From: Uranotaenia lowii
Taxonomy: Eukaryota > Arthropoda > Insecta > Diptera > Culicidae
Length of the DNA: 64,000 nt
Assembly: GCF_029784155.1 (NCBI RefSeq)
Contig: NC_073692.1
Location: 431,067,324 to 431,131,323, forward strand
Direction of reading: 5' to 3'
The notes under the pieces were generated by a model, which was given only the letters and a program-made list of their open reading frames with translations, was not told where the DNA came from and made no database searches. Positions 1-12,490 of this stretch are shown here, piece after piece. A program made the position numbers and the translations under genes. Every line of letters begins with the position of its first letter. The stretch's first letter is position 1.

Positions 1-662
1 AGCAGAAGAGAGTCCTGGAATTCGTTGATTAGTTCCAGTGTTATTCGTAGCGTTGTGATGTGGTCCACACATGATCGTCCAGATCGGAATGCAGCATGTT
101 GTCGTCGAAGTGTAGCGTCGATTCTCTCCTGGATGCTGTTCAGCATCACCCTGCAGAGCACTTTGAAAGTTGTACAAATCAAAGTTATCCCACGCCAGCT
201 ACCGCACTCGGTCAGATCTCCTTTCTTCAGGACCTTTACGAGGATACCCTACATCCAGTCGGCCGGGAATGTTGCAGTATCCCAAATGTCAGCGAAAAGA
301 CGGTGCAACATTTGTGCTGACAAGGCAGGGTCGGCTTTGAGCATTTCAGCAGGAATGCAATCGATTCCAGGTGCTTTGTTGGATTTCATGTCCTTGATTG
401 CCGCTTCTATTTCAGCCAGCGAGGGCGCTTCCAAGTTGACGCCATTAATGCGACTTACTGTGGGCGCCTCGAGCTGCGGGTCCTGTTGGCCATTGCTATT
501 TTTAACTCGGAAAAGTTGATCAAAATGCTCAGTCCAACGCTTGAGCTGATCTGTTCGATCTGTCAGCAGCTGACCTGCTCGGGTTTTCAGCGGCATTCTT
601 GCATTAGTCCTTGCACCACTAAGGCGGCGAGAAATATCATATAATAATCGGATATCCCGCAT
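1..662 (-). pseudogene. Non-LTR retrotransposon reverse transcriptase fragment
   Basis: The minus strand reads as the N-terminal part of a LINE reverse transcriptase. From position 662 downward it shows the linker typical of this family, then NKAPGIDCIPAEMLK, a WRGITLICTTFKVLCRV block and FRSGRSCVDHITTLR, which precedes the catalytic aspartate block. The frame stays the same throughout but is broken by one TAG codon at 249-251, where a glutamine is expected after WM. The catalytic FADD-type motif would lie beyond the left edge. No endonuclease is seen upstream. The family resembles RTE/Jockey-like LINEs; I cannot settle the clade. A rearranged piece of the same region recurs at 5178-5280. Confidence 0.85.
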
Positions 663-691
663 GAATCAGTATTATACAATAACGATTTCCA

Positions 692-946
692 TTATCTTCT
701 TCCTAAGACACACGAAAGATTAGCTTTATAGTTTTGGATTATTGAAGTACGATTAAGGTAGTCTTTTTTCCATGAAATGGAATCGTTTGGATGCACTTTA
801 CGATACAGCGAACGGGTCGTTAAGTAGAGTAACCATTCATTTTTTTTGCTTTTTTCTACTCGTTCTAAAACGGTTTGATCATTCGTGTTATCTTTATCTA
901 ATGATCCTCTCATAGAAAGGTAACAATAGAGCATATCATCTCCCAA
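692..946 (-). CDS. Unrecognised short ORF, 84 codons
   Basis: This is an open frame of 84 codons with a balanced, charged composition (GDDMLYCYLSMRG at the start, SWKKDYLNRTSII near the end). It lacks the low-complexity look of other short frames here. I do not recognise a family. There are no obvious splice sites, signal peptide or membrane segment. It could be a retrotransposon remnant next to the LINE at 1-662, or chance. Confidence 0.15.
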   Translation of the reverse strand: MGDDMLYCYLSMRGSLDKDNTNDQTVLERVEKSKKNEWLLYLTTRSLYRKVHPNDSISWKKDYLNRTSIIQNYKANLSCVLGRR

Positions 947-3083
947 TAATGAAAAGATTCAAACCCAATTTGGTGATTTGTTAATTTTATTATTTGTTAT
1001 TGGATTTCCGGAAAAATTAAAAAAGGTTTAATGTACTTTTATTCATTTTATTTTACATATAGTATACTATTTCTCTAAAATGAATAATCAAAAAACAAAC
1101 CTTCCGCGGATGTTTGCAGGAACAGCTTCCGGATGTTCCATCGCTGCAGCACTTACGAATTTCAGCCTGCTGCTGCAGCACTGCCGAACCTTTCTTAATG
1201 CGCTGCTGCTACAGTGGCCGGCGAGTAGGCTTTTCCTTGCATTGGTTCTGTATCCGGAAGAAAAAGTTTCTTCGGATTTATCCTCCAGCCTGTGCCTGAG
1301 AATAAAAAAAAGAAAATTTCAGTTTCCCACTATTCAGTTTCCCACTATTCAGTTTCCCAGAATACAAAAAGGAATTTTACTTACCCTCATATATCCTTTT
1401 TCGAAATCTTCGTCTTCCGGTTACAATTTCGTAACTGGACGAGTCCAATAATAAAATTTGCCCGACCTCATCCGGGAAAAACTTTTTTTTTATAAAGTTC
1501 GACAACGCGTGTTGATGTGACAGCGAAGAAGTGCGTGTGCGTGTTGCTAAAATACTCAATTAATTCTGGAGACCATTAATTGTATCTTTCTAAAAAAGTT
1601 CTCTATCATTTGATTGCGTTGCAAAATTAATCATTTTGTTCCTAAGAATATTCATCGTATCTTTCTGGAATAATATTTTATCAGTTCAAGCAAAGGCACA
1701 CTTAGCCAAGATGCAATATCGAACGTTACTATTTATGTAATCAGAATAGAATGATACGGAAGATTCAGCGTACAGTATTGGCAGATGCGGGATCTCCAAT
1801 GGCGGCGGCTCTTTCTCCCTCTTCGGCTAGGGAGTTTGTCCAGGCTTGTCTCGTCTACAAACTCCGATTAAGTCAATTCCCGAACGTTTTAAGTGATGAA
1901 AATGATAATTTTGTATTTTTTTCGCGGACGGCAAGAAAAACGCGTGCGATTAGAAAAAGTCAGTGCCTGCCTATTCCTCATCTAGTTTGTTGTTGGTGTA
2001 TTGCTTATTTTTTTTAAATTTTAATGGCAAGATATAACTTTGGCAATAAGCAATGTAGATTATTCAACTCAGGTTGTCACGTGATCATATTTTTATTTGA
2101 ATAGCTTTCCATCAAAGAATTGTTTATACATGCAAAAAATAATTTTCCTTGAGTGGATCTAATAAATGAATGTTGTTTTCAATAGGTAAAATAATACGCG
2201 ATTTGAACACCAATCATATGCAAATTTGTTGGAAAAAGTACAATTATTTAAGAGGGCATAACTGTTGTCCATTTAACAAAAATTGTCGAAATGTAAATGA
2301 TTATTCATCTGCTTTTAAATTTTTGTTTGGTTATCATATAATTAAAGCTATCATATGATTAAAGCTAATTTTTTTTGCCATCTCCTTTAATCCCTTTTCG
2401 AAGCATTGTTCGTTGAATGCATTGTTGTTGATACTAGTGTTTGAAATACGATGTCTCTACATGAGGTTAACCTAGAGTGTAACTAGAGTGATAGAGTGAT
2501 AAATTTTCAAAATGACTTGTAAAAATAAATGTACACAGGAAAATAGCTGAAATTAAAATGCGTGAAACTGTATCCAAATCTACTCAGTTTTTGATCAATC
2601 CTTACATCAGTTCTCAAAAAAGTTGAATTGAAACTGGTATAATGGACAACCAGTGCGGTTGTTTTGGACGGAATTTTGGTCTAAACCAGCCGTTTGGACC
2701 ACGGATACAGTTGCTCAAATGATTAATTTTCAAAACTTCAAATACCTTTTGCAAAGTGCGAGTTAACTTGTTTATCATAATTGTTTTACACGAGTACTTT
2801 AATGGAGCGGGGATTTGTGTTTAAACTATAAAACCTCCCCGTTCACACGGCCATATTACAATTGAAACGCTAACAAATATGACAAAACTTACTAAACTAT
2901 AGGAACAGGCTCACCTGGAATGCTAAACAAACTGCCAATCCTAGATGTTGGAGGAGTCCGCCAGCAAAAAAGCATGAATGTTAAGAGGAGCTTTTTTCCA
3001 AATGTTCCGAAAATTTCCGTCGCGTCGCTGGATTACTTCCTACTCAAAAGTTCACCGAATTTGTCTGATTTCAATTTCAATGT
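947..3083. other. AT-rich intergenic DNA without a supported gene
   Basis: There is no convincing coding exon. A tract at 1110-1290 is rich in CTG/CAG and less AT-biased than its surroundings, but no frame is conserved-looking. A short tandem repeat lies at 1320-1360. The rest is AT-rich with homopolymer runs. Confidence 0.6.
1320..1360. repeat. 15-bp tandem repeat, about 2.7 copies
   Basis: The unit CAGTTTCCCACTATT occurs at 1320-1334 and 1335-1349 and partly at 1350-1360. The copies are identical over the repeated part, which suggests recent slippage. Confidence 0.9.
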
Positions 3084-3360
3084 TTGATGACAGAAAAAGC
3101 ACAGAAATGCGAAAAAAAAACAAAATACTCATACAACAAAAATGACAAAAGTGAGAAAAATGACAAAAATATCGATGATAATAAATATGACAAAAGTCAA
3201 AGAAATCACAAAACTAACAAAAATTGCAAAAGGTTTGAAATTATAAACAAATACAAAAATGACAGAATTGACAAAAACAAAATTCCAACAAAATTGGCAA
3301 TAATAACATAAAAAAGGTAAATGACAAATATCGAAAATAACAAATAAGTAGTTCAAATGA
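3084..3360. repeat. Degenerate ATGACAAAA-type array
   Basis: The plus strand is a run of short imperfect units resembling AAAATGACAAAAAT or ACAAAAATTG. Open frames on both strands here are by-products of the repeat (Lys/Asn/Asp-rich on one strand, Phe/Val/Ile-rich on the other). The same satellite-like sequence recurs at about 23240-23652, 24898-25330 and 28100-28740. Confidence 0.85.
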
Positions 3361-4552
3361 CGACAATGACCAGAACTACAAACATCTTAAAAATTACACA
3401 AACTTACAGTACAGAAAATAAACATCAACAAATAAAAAATTCTCATTAAATGAAAAAATTACATAAATTAGAAAGAGATAAAAATTTACAATGATTGAAA
3501 TTAAAATTGTTTGTTGTTGAAATAAAATGGAGGATTGGAAAATTTTAAGACATTGTAAAAATTTGTTGTAAGGTTACAGAAAACTGGAAACAAAATTGCA
3601 AAAATCTAAAATGATAGAAACAGTTCCAAAAATTAAGAAAAAAATACATAAACTTAACAAAATAGGTTTCATGTTATCATTGAATAAATATTATATGATT
3701 GTAAGGAAAGATAGCGTATGTGTTGAAAAGGCTCAACTAATGATTATGATGGCCTCGTTACGAACACACGAGGCGAGCAATCAAAAGCTTAATTAAACAT
3801 TGTGGATTGCGTCTGTTGATGTTCGATTAGAGGTATTTAACCCCGTCCGTGGTGCTCACACTTCTAAGAACTAATTCGGCCAATCTGTTTTACCACAGCA
3901 ATTTGGAAATGAAAATAATATCGATCTACCTAGCCCAGCTCTCTCTCGGCTTGGCAGTCAGTAGTGCCTCCTGTATCCATTTCACACCGAACGGCCAGGC
4001 CCGTGTTGATTAATCCGTGTGCAAGTATTATTAATTAGGTCAGGTTCTTTGTATTGTTTGTATGCTTGCTTCTATGCTATATGTACTATTCATATATCAT
4101 AGAATAGCTCCCGCCTCTCGTCAGTGAACCTGAAAAAAAATAAACCAGTACAATATCCTGCAGCCTTTCAAATGGCACAGCGAGCAGCCTCACAAGAACA
4201 AAACCAACATAACTGCTACATATCTCGCTTTTGATCCATGAGTTGGCCCTCTTGTTGAGCACAGCTACCTACATTATGCTTCTCAGCCAGAAGACTAGCA
4301 AGGTGAAGACCAAAACTGGCTGAGCCGTAATTTTTCGCAAAATTGTATTGAGCATCATCCGTCACCAAATCATGCCGAATCCACCAGCCGGAGCTAACGA
4401 AATCTCGCCGAAGCAAAAGTGACAAAAATTGATCCAGATTTTTGCTTTCATCTCATATCAGCACACATGTCCTCGAATCTTCTTCTGCTGCTGCTGTTTT
4501 TGCTTCTCTTCCTCCATATTATGTCATCGTCTCCAAACACCGTCGTTGTTAG
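3361..4552. other. Intergenic DNA, no gene seen
   Basis: The AT-rich first part continues the composition of the neighbouring array. 3800-4552 is less biased but shows no frame I can assign. The segment ends in an assembly gap. Confidence 0.5.
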
Positions 4553-5052
4553 NNNNNNNNNNNNNNNNNNNNNNNNNNNNNNNNNNNNNNNNNNNNNNNN
4601 NNNNNNNNNNNNNNNNNNNNNNNNNNNNNNNNNNNNNNNNNNNNNNNNNNNNNNNNNNNNNNNNNNNNNNNNNNNNNNNNNNNNNNNNNNNNNNNNNNNN
4701 NNNNNNNNNNNNNNNNNNNNNNNNNNNNNNNNNNNNNNNNNNNNNNNNNNNNNNNNNNNNNNNNNNNNNNNNNNNNNNNNNNNNNNNNNNNNNNNNNNNN
4801 NNNNNNNNNNNNNNNNNNNNNNNNNNNNNNNNNNNNNNNNNNNNNNNNNNNNNNNNNNNNNNNNNNNNNNNNNNNNNNNNNNNNNNNNNNNNNNNNNNNN
4901 NNNNNNNNNNNNNNNNNNNNNNNNNNNNNNNNNNNNNNNNNNNNNNNNNNNNNNNNNNNNNNNNNNNNNNNNNNNNNNNNNNNNNNNNNNNNNNNNNNNN
5001 NNNNNNNNNNNNNNNNNNNNNNNNNNNNNNNNNNNNNNNNNNNNNNNNNNNN
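4553..5052. other. Assembly gap (500 N)
   Basis: This is exactly 500 N, the same length as the five other gaps, so it is probably a placeholder of unknown real length. Confidence 0.98.
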
Positions 5053-5177
5053 CAAAATTTTGATCAAGAATCGGTATATACCGATTACCGATTTTTGGCA
5101 AAACATACCGATTTCATACCGATTTTTAAGATTTTAACTCAAACTTCATTCCACTTTCACATTCCCACTTAATTCAA
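5053..5177. repeat. ACCGATTTT-type degenerate repeat, copy 1
   Basis: The motif ATACCGATTTT and close variants occur several times in this stretch, directly after the gap. A second cluster in the same orientation lies at 6566-6660. Confidence 0.75.
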
Positions 5178-5280
5178 GCTATCCTCGTAAAGGTCCCGTA
5201 GAAAGGAGACAAAGTGCGGTAGCTGGCGTGGCGTAAGTTGATCTTCACAACTTTTAAAGTACCCTGCTAAGATCTCCACG
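5178..5280 (+). pseudogene. LINE reverse transcriptase fragment, rearranged
   Basis: The plus strand matches the coding strand of the LINE at 1-262. It has the ILVKV...KKGD block, then TGCGGTAGCTGGCGTGG and ACTTTTAAAGT. It carries an in-frame stop and small deletions. It lies in the opposite orientation to the 1-662 copy and is about 100 bp long. Confidence 0.7.
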
Positions 5281-6565
5281 GCTCACTCTCATAATTCGTT
5301 CAGATGTTCGCGCTGTTTTGTTCCTATGTTCTGTCAAATGATGCACTATTATAGTGCTGCTCATTTGCCAAAGGACTCAGCTCAAGGCTGATATTTGACC
5401 TTCTGCGACTGCAAGCAGAAGGTAGAAGTTTGTAAAGATGAATCTCAATTGACAATGCTCTTGTCTCCTGAGATGCTAACTTTTCAAGGGAAAATATACA
5501 CCGTTGGAATATAATTCTTGTTCAATTTGTCGCCAGATGTGGTATGTCAAGATTTGAAGTGCAATCAGATACACGGTTTGTCATATCATCGGTATAATCT
5601 TCAATCCTTCTCCATCTTGTAAGCCAAATAAATGATATCACATGTTATAACTGCAGATATCGCCAGGCCACGTCAGGCAAAATGGGTATTTTCAGTTTTG
5701 GAAAAACTATGTGTTTTTTAAACATTTTTCTTAGGAACACCTTCTTTTAGAACACGTTTCTCATTTATTTTCGCATAAAATTCTTGGGTTTTCATATGAA
5801 TAATGGGTGATTTTTCAAAAAATAAAATTAATTTTCCATTGCCTGAAAAAAATTGAAGCAACAACTTTCTCAACTTTCTCCAAGCATTTCTTTTTTTAAT
5901 TGCTAAAACTCATATCTAATACTAAAGGCTTTCAAGCTGAAATGGCCAGTTTGGCAAAAAAAAACCATCAACCAAACGAAGAACATCAACTTGGCCCATA
6001 TTTACCTCGAACATCAAAAAGCCATTGGATGTGTAAGTGCTCACTAAATTGACATTTCCTTTAGGTTGACCTGGTTCTATTGCCTTATCGAATTTATCAA
6101 ATTTACATCCCACTTTAGCTAAACATGAATTAAAGAATCAAGTTTTTATTTCATTAATATGCCTAAACCACGTGTAACCTGAAAGTGATCGCCATGCCCT
6201 TATTTTTCTTTTCAAATGGTAAGTTTTAAATTAGATTTCCATTCAATTATAGTACTGGAAAGGAATACTTATTTTTGATTCTCTGCTGAATTTTCATTTG
6301 TGATTTTTACTTTTCTTCAGCAAAAGCAGATAGTTTTGAAAATATAAAGTTTTGTTAAAAATTCAAAACCGTCTTTTTATGTAAACTAGTGTTACCTAGA
6401 ACCAAGATAAAAAAAAGAAATAATAGGTATAGGCTAAAACACACTTAGTTAGCTAATTTAATACTCAAATTAACATTCATAAGAGTTCTTAGACTTGCTT
6501 TTTATTGCAAGCTTCCATTTATATTAAAAATACGTTAGGAAGTTGAAAATGTAAGCTTTTTTGAA
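5281..6565. other. AT-rich intergenic DNA, no gene seen
   Basis: No exon or RNA gene could be supported on either strand. The segment lies between the two ACCGATTTT-type clusters and may belong to one unrecognised mobile element bounded by them. Confidence 0.5.
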
Positions 6566-6660
6566 TATCCACCTCAAATACCGATTTTCATACCGATTTT
6601 TAGGATTTCCATACCGATAAAAGATTTTTTTGGGTTCCAAAATACCGATAAAAATGTGGC
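6566..6660. repeat. ACCGATTTT-type degenerate repeat, copy 2
   Basis: Four or more close variants of ATACCGATTTT or ATACCGATAAAA occur here, in direct orientation relative to 5053-5177. Confidence 0.75.
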
Positions 6661-6981
6661 ATCACTGCCCGTAGGTAAGAGTATCCCTTAAGGAAGCATC
6701 CTACGAGAGAGGAAAAATTATGCATATCAGGATCCTCTCCAACACCAGCTGACTCTTTGGATACGTCGCTTCTGCGCTACTTTGTAATTTGGCAGGGTCT
6801 GCTTGACACAGATGTAAAAAGACTACAAATACCGGGATAAGATGCCCTACAGAAACAGAACAGTCCAGGTAAGTTTTATCGCCAATCTGCAACAATGAAT
6901 AGCTGCCGATTTTATCAAAATTCCAACGCCCGGGAGCCTAGTAGAAACGAAAGGGACTGGACAAAAAAAAACACTATTAAT

Positions 6982-9900
6982 GGGGCTTATTCTGCGAGGC
7001 GAGTGACGTGAAGTGACTTCCTTTTTTAGAGTCACCGTATTCTAGCAGGCGAATGCCGTGACTTGAATGAACTTTAGGTGACTTGAATGAACTTTTTTTT
7101 ACTGTCACCGTATTCTCAGAGGCGAATGGCGTGACTCGAGTCGGTGGCAAGTGACTTTTGAAGTCGTTACCTATTCGGCAGGTGACTTGGAAAGAAAAAA
7201 ATTTAAACAAAAATAAAATTAATAGTTTTCTAGTCCAAGGGATATTTGAAGACGTTTAAAAAGCCTATAAAATTTAAGAAAGTTTTCTACATCAAAATGG
7301 GATCATTTTTAAAACTCGAGTGGACTTAATTTGAACAGCTTTTAAAGAGTCGTTTATCGGAAAGAGGTTTTGGATATGGTGTTTTTTTTAATATTTCAAT
7401 TTGTTCAGAATTGGTTCAAATTCTTGTAATCGTGGAGCTTCAAACAATCATTCTTTTTTTATTTTTATACTCGGTCGATGAAATTAAGGTCTCAATTATC
7501 GTTTAATTGCATTATCCATACATTGGGGCTTATTCTGCAAAATGAGTGGCGTTTTTCCCACCGGCTGGTATTTGCTTGAGGAAATTCCAGGAAGGAAATA
7601 TATGTTTGATTTTTTCTTGCAAATAAAAAGGAAATGAGATTTCGGATTAAGTTTCACAAAATTATATTTTTTATACACTTTATTCATATAAAACTAATCA
7701 ACATACATTTGCTTGCTGTTCTGCTTGGCATTTCCTCGGATGTTATTCCGCTGCATCTCCCGGTATCAGCATCCATCCCACTCGAAACGCTTTGAGCTGG
7801 GAGCGTTTGCTGCTGCCTGGAGAACTCCAGAACAGCCCGGGTTTCGAATAGCCTTATTTGCATTATCCGCCGTTAGTACAATATTCGGGGACAGGACCGA
7901 GAATCCACTTGGCTTGGAGGAGGATCCGCACCGTAACACTCGTAGACCGAACAAGCAAACCGCGCTGAGATCACTTTTTTCTGGGGGAGCTGGCTCCGAA
8001 GGCAGGTTTCAAATTGTTGGTCACAGTCGCCCAGAAGTTTCAAAATCGCAAAACGGTACGCGCAAACGCAGACAAAATTGAAGCACTTTTGAATAAATAT
8101 TACATTTGTTTTGTTTTTCATTCTACTGACTACTTTGCGAATGAATACAAGTTCAAACACCAATAAAATATAAAGGTAGGTGAAGCATAAATTTATGCTT
8201 AAAATTAGATTGAACCAAAACAGACAGAATATTACCTTTGTTGTTGATAAGAGTACTTGGGCTAGTTGAAAACACAAATTAAAATACTTATCAAATAAAT
8301 CCAAAAGCGTTTACTCTTAGAATTTTAAAACTAGTGTAAGCAAATTGTGCATGGAATCGATCAGATTTGCATCACCTGAGTATGTACGTTCGTTGGGCAA
8401 AATTCATTTTGGATGAACTTCAGCAAACTGTCAATCCATAAAAATAAATTAATGTTTTAGGTAGGACATTATTATTTTTGCGTGTGTATAAGTTGTTTGA
8501 AAAAATCAGCAACTTTAAAAAAATAAGTTTAAATATGTAGATAGATATTTAAGTGTAAATATGTTCATTTATTTTAATCGCAACAAATTTGTATCACATC
8601 CATTACTGATTGATCAAGCACAATTGTCTTTCGAATTAAAAAAAATTAGCATATAGAACATTTTGACGATGATTTGGAATCCATTCAATAAAATAACGCT
8701 TGAAAGGTTTGGTTTCAATCAAGGACTACAATTTAAATTAAAATAAAAAAGCAATGCTTATAGGTATGTGATAAGTTTGCATTTTAAAACTTTGAAAAAT
8801 GAGCTCATAAAATCAAACTTAAACATAAATAGCTAATTTTTTTTTATTTCACCTGAAATCAACTAAAGTTTGTAAAATATTACGAATCATAGAAAAATAA
8901 AAATTGTATCCAATATTCTATTTTAAACTCTATTTTGGATCTTTTTTCATTTGATCATGTCATACCAATGTAAGTAATCTTTCGTATCGTAAGTTTTTAA
9001 TAAATCTGAAATCCTAGTGTGAATTATAAGTTCAAAAATCATTAAATTTGAATTCATAATGCTAATCGATTCTGCATATTTCCATCTTGATCTAATGTAA
9101 ATTTCAAGTATTTAGAATATTTTCAATTTAACAGAAAATTTTCCGAAAAGTATACAAAAACTAACAAAACCAAAACAACTTTGAAACGGATTTTTTTTCG
9201 AAAACAGCTAAAATAACTTATAGTACTCCTCTGGATTTGTGTACCTTTAATGTAATCTGAAATAAGTAAATCTGAATTATGAGTCTGTATGCATATCTGA
9301 ATCCAACGCTGACATTTTAACGTTCAATCTGAAATATGTTTTTATATGAGGTCCTTCATTTTCAATTTAAACATAAACTTTAATCAAAATTTTCTCAATT
9401 GAGCTGATGACCTTCTAAATAAAATGAAATTTTAGATCTGAGTTTTTATTCTGAGTTTGATTTTTGAATTTGTAATTTTTGAACTTATTTAGTTATTTTA
9501 CGTATTATGAATTTCGAATCTAAATCTGAAATTGAACAAGTTAATAAATGCAAATGGTAAAGATAATTGGAATTCCATTTAGGTTTAGTTGAAAAAAAAA
9601 ATCTGAATTTAAATTTGAAAACAGTCTTCTGAAACTCCCATGTTAGAATTTTTATCTCCATCCAATTCATAGTACCGCAATCGTTGCAAAAAAAAGGATG
9701 ACCCCATTTCTATCGTCAAATACAAATAAGATATATAAAATTTATAAGACAAACGTAAATATACAATAAAACTTTGGATTTGAAGTTTCAATCTGAATTT
9801 GAAATTCTCTATCTATTTAAATTTTCGATTCAAAATGGAGAATCCGAATAAAGAAAAAAACGTTTCGACTTGATTTCGAATCTCATTAAAAAAAAAGAAT

Positions 9901-10286
9901 GAATACATTTCAGTATGCAATATATCTAAATCTGAAATTTTGTCACGTACAAAAATACAAATCACACTCCTATTGAAGTCCAACATTGGGTTTGGTTACA
10001 TAAAAATTGAATGCATTATTTTAAAATTCTTCATGAATTTGACGTCATCCAAGAAATTGAATATCACACTACCTGCTTTGAATGTTCCTTACATCTTTGA
10101 CAGTTCGCATGGTGAACCCGATGAAACTGGTTCATTGCCTCTGGAACGTCAAAATGAACATCAAGCCACCGAGGCAATGAACTAGTCACCGTGAGTGAGT
10201 CGCCTCTCGGAATACCCCGACTAGAGTCACGTGACTACGACTAATGTGACTCCGAGTCACTTCATTCGCCTCGCAGAATAAGGCCC
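6982..10286. mobile_element. 3.3-kb TIR DNA transposon, non-autonomous
   Basis: The left end begins GGGGCTTATTCTGCGAGGCG. The right end, read on the minus strand, begins GGGCCTTATTCTGCGAGGCG. Both ends are flanked by AAT (6979-6981 and 10287-10289), which would be a 3-bp target duplication. The left 200 bp holds about four degenerate units with GAGGCGAATGNCGTGACTTG, and the right end holds related GTGACT/AGTCAC units. A further internal end-like copy starts near 7522. No transposase is readable: the frame at 7713-8081 on the plus strand has no motif I know. The AT-rich middle (8300-10000) is full of degenerate TCTGAATTT-type words. A 3-bp duplication would fit PIF/Harbinger, but this is inference. 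Confidence 0.65.
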
Positions 10287-12403
10287 AATAATTCGTTTTT
10301 TCTCACAAACAGGTGGATCCGGTGGATCTGGTGTATGAAAAAGATATTCGAACCTCCCGACTCCGGTACAGTGTTTGATTAACTGAAATAACTTCAAGCT
10401 CATATCATCCGAGGAATTGAACACCGTCTAAATTTCCAGAGAAGCAAATGATGGTACAGGAAAACTAGCCAAGAACAAGCAAAAGGAACACGAGACTCAA
10501 AAAGAAAGGCAGTTCAAGGAACTTCATCGGGCTTAAATGCTGGAACTTTTTGAGAACCTAATGCTTTTAATTTCAATGCAGCATCTGTCACTCCCGAAAT
10601 ATTGTTTAGAGCCGGAGAGGGTAAGTGTTTATGTTTTTAGTATTATTGTCTTTGATGCTTACAACCTCGTTTCGGTTTTCCTCCACAGGCTAAAGGTCCA
10701 ACGGAAACATGCAGAAGGTCATCTAGAATTTGATGCTAGCACAGCAAGCCAGTTGATAAGGCAAACAAGCCTTTAAGTAGTGACCCACCCTACCCGACCT
10801 GTATGATAAATGAAAAAAATAGATTTGGAAACGGACCGATCAACGCAGACAAGCATATCAGTAAGATTCGAGTGGATTCCGAGTGTAAATTCTATCAAGC
10901 TATTTACCTGGGAAACTGAATCTTTAAGGACCCATTGCAGCCGAAGGAGGTGTTAAATTTGCAGCCGAAGGAGGTGTAAAATTTACTAACCGTTAACTAT
11001 GTTGGAAATGACGATTCGACTAGTCCATTTTTCTAACTTGGACCTTATACAGCCATCGGGATGCCGAAACGTTGGCACTGTGGCTTTCAAGTGGTCAAGC
11101 CTGGCTTGACACCGGCACACGACCGATGTGGTTCTGCCAGTTTGTTTTTGTCGGTATTGATACCGATAGATAAATCCCCTAAGCTCATCGAGGTTAGTAT
11201 TTTTCACGAACCTAGTTTCTCCACAAAATGCTTTTCTATCATAACTTCAACCGAAGCACCATATGGTTTTCTTGTATTTTTAAATCCTAATCTCTTCTAT
11301 CATAGGTAAAATTATGACATACTTTGGGCAACATGATGATGCAGCAAACGATTAAACTGTATTACCAGAAGTGCATAGCACGATAGGATTCCTCAAGCTT
11401 TAAAAAACGTGCCCGACTGTACTCAAAGGCCAGATCTGTTGCTGTTCTTCGACAGCATGTTCCGTTTAACCTAGTCCTACTTCGCTTGCCCGCATCCCGT
11501 TCGCTGCAGATTATAAGTTTACCTTTGCCAGCATAATGGCGAGAATGGAGGTATGGAAGAACTTATTACAACCATTACAACCACCTTCGGGCCTATGTGC
11601 CATATATGTGCCGATATGACAAATCCTGATTTTTTAGTTTTGCATTCGATTGCTGAACTGAGAATCAACCTAAGGCGTGTATACAAGAAGATATAAGGAT
11701 TAGGATTGGGTTTCTAGACTAAAATTCAGGATTTAGGACTTTGATCACGGGCAAAAAGTAAACATTCAAAGAAAAATAAGGAGGTATAGGATCAGAGGGG
11801 GGAAGGATCAGAGGGGGGAAGGATTGACTAGGTGAGTTGGACTTAACAAAGGAAAAATTGTACTCGAATATTTTTTTAGAAATGTTATGAAGAGGAAATA
11901 AAAAATTATTTGAGAAAAATATTTATATACTACATGTCATTTAAGCTTTTCTTAAACTCCTGAAATGCCGTTTCCCAGCTGGCACTCACACATGTACACA
12001 TAAGTTTTCATACACTCACACAAAGACGCGTGCGTATGTGTACGTAAACGTTCATTTTGAAACGGGAAAATTCATTCCAAGTAGAAACGGTTGGGCCATT
12101 TTCTACTTGGCTGCCTGCAGAAGTTCTACTAGAATTCTACTAGAACTGCTACTAGAATTCTAGTAGCCCTAGTAGAATAATTATTACAATTATTAAGCGC
12201 GCTGTAGCTGTAAGTGTGAAAGGTTTCAGCGGAAGTGTAAACAACTTACAAATACTAATTTGAAACTGTCAGTTAAGTGTCATAAATTCACGCTTAAAAA
12301 AAGTCATGTAGAATAATAATTGACTGGGTAAGCTCTTAAAGGAGAACTCATCCCCCAAAATCTGATACCGCAATAAAATGGAAATCAAAATAAAAAAATT
12401 TAC
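10287..12403. other. Intergenic debris with decayed coding-like traces
   Basis: 10440-10800 on the plus strand reads in pieces as a Lys/Glu/Gln-rich, helical protein tail (KNKQKEHETQKERQFKELHR, stop, then LELFENLM). A GT..AG-like interruption follows at about 10620-10688. It resembles the tail of a Myb/SANT- or MADF-like protein but is too broken to name. 11789-11820 holds a 16-bp unit, GGATCAGAGGGGGGAA, repeated twice. 12127-12170 is a small palindromic cluster of TACTAGAATTCTA words. Confidence 0.35.
11789..11820. repeat. 16-bp tandem duplication
   Basis: GGATCAGAGGGGGGAA is present twice without mismatch (11789-11804 and 11805-11820). Confidence 0.9.
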
Positions 12404-12490
12404 TGCAGGTACGGGAATCACACCCATACCTGCAATGGCTTTGCGATTACCAGCTAAGGATGCTAACCGCTCGACCACCGAAGAGTTGTT
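12404..12490 (-). repeat. tRNA-like SINE head (pol III A and B box)
   Basis: On the minus strand a tRNA-Ser/Leu-like sequence is visible. A box-A-like TGGTCGAGCGG lies at 12467-12477, and a box-B-like GGTGTGATTCC lies at 12414-12424. The spacing suits a type II tRNA, but no proper acceptor stem can be paired, so a functional tRNA is unlikely. Repeated CCCCCAAAAAAACAGTTC words on the right (near 12555 and 12651) may belong to the same repeat. Confidence 0.5.

Noticed and set aside
4419..5172. Frames of 185-247 codons across the N run
   Set aside because: They exist only because N codons were read through; the real sequence on either side is not coding. The same applies to frames over the other five gaps, apart from the AKH-receptor and zinc-finger exons at the gap edges.
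7713..8081. 122-codon plus-strand frame in the TIR element
   Set aside because: No transposase motif or catalytic triad can be seen, and overlapping minus-strand frames are equally long. I keep it only as a target for a profile search.
12404..12490. Functional tRNA gene
   Set aside because: No seven-base-pair acceptor stem can be formed and the box B is imperfect; a SINE head fits better.
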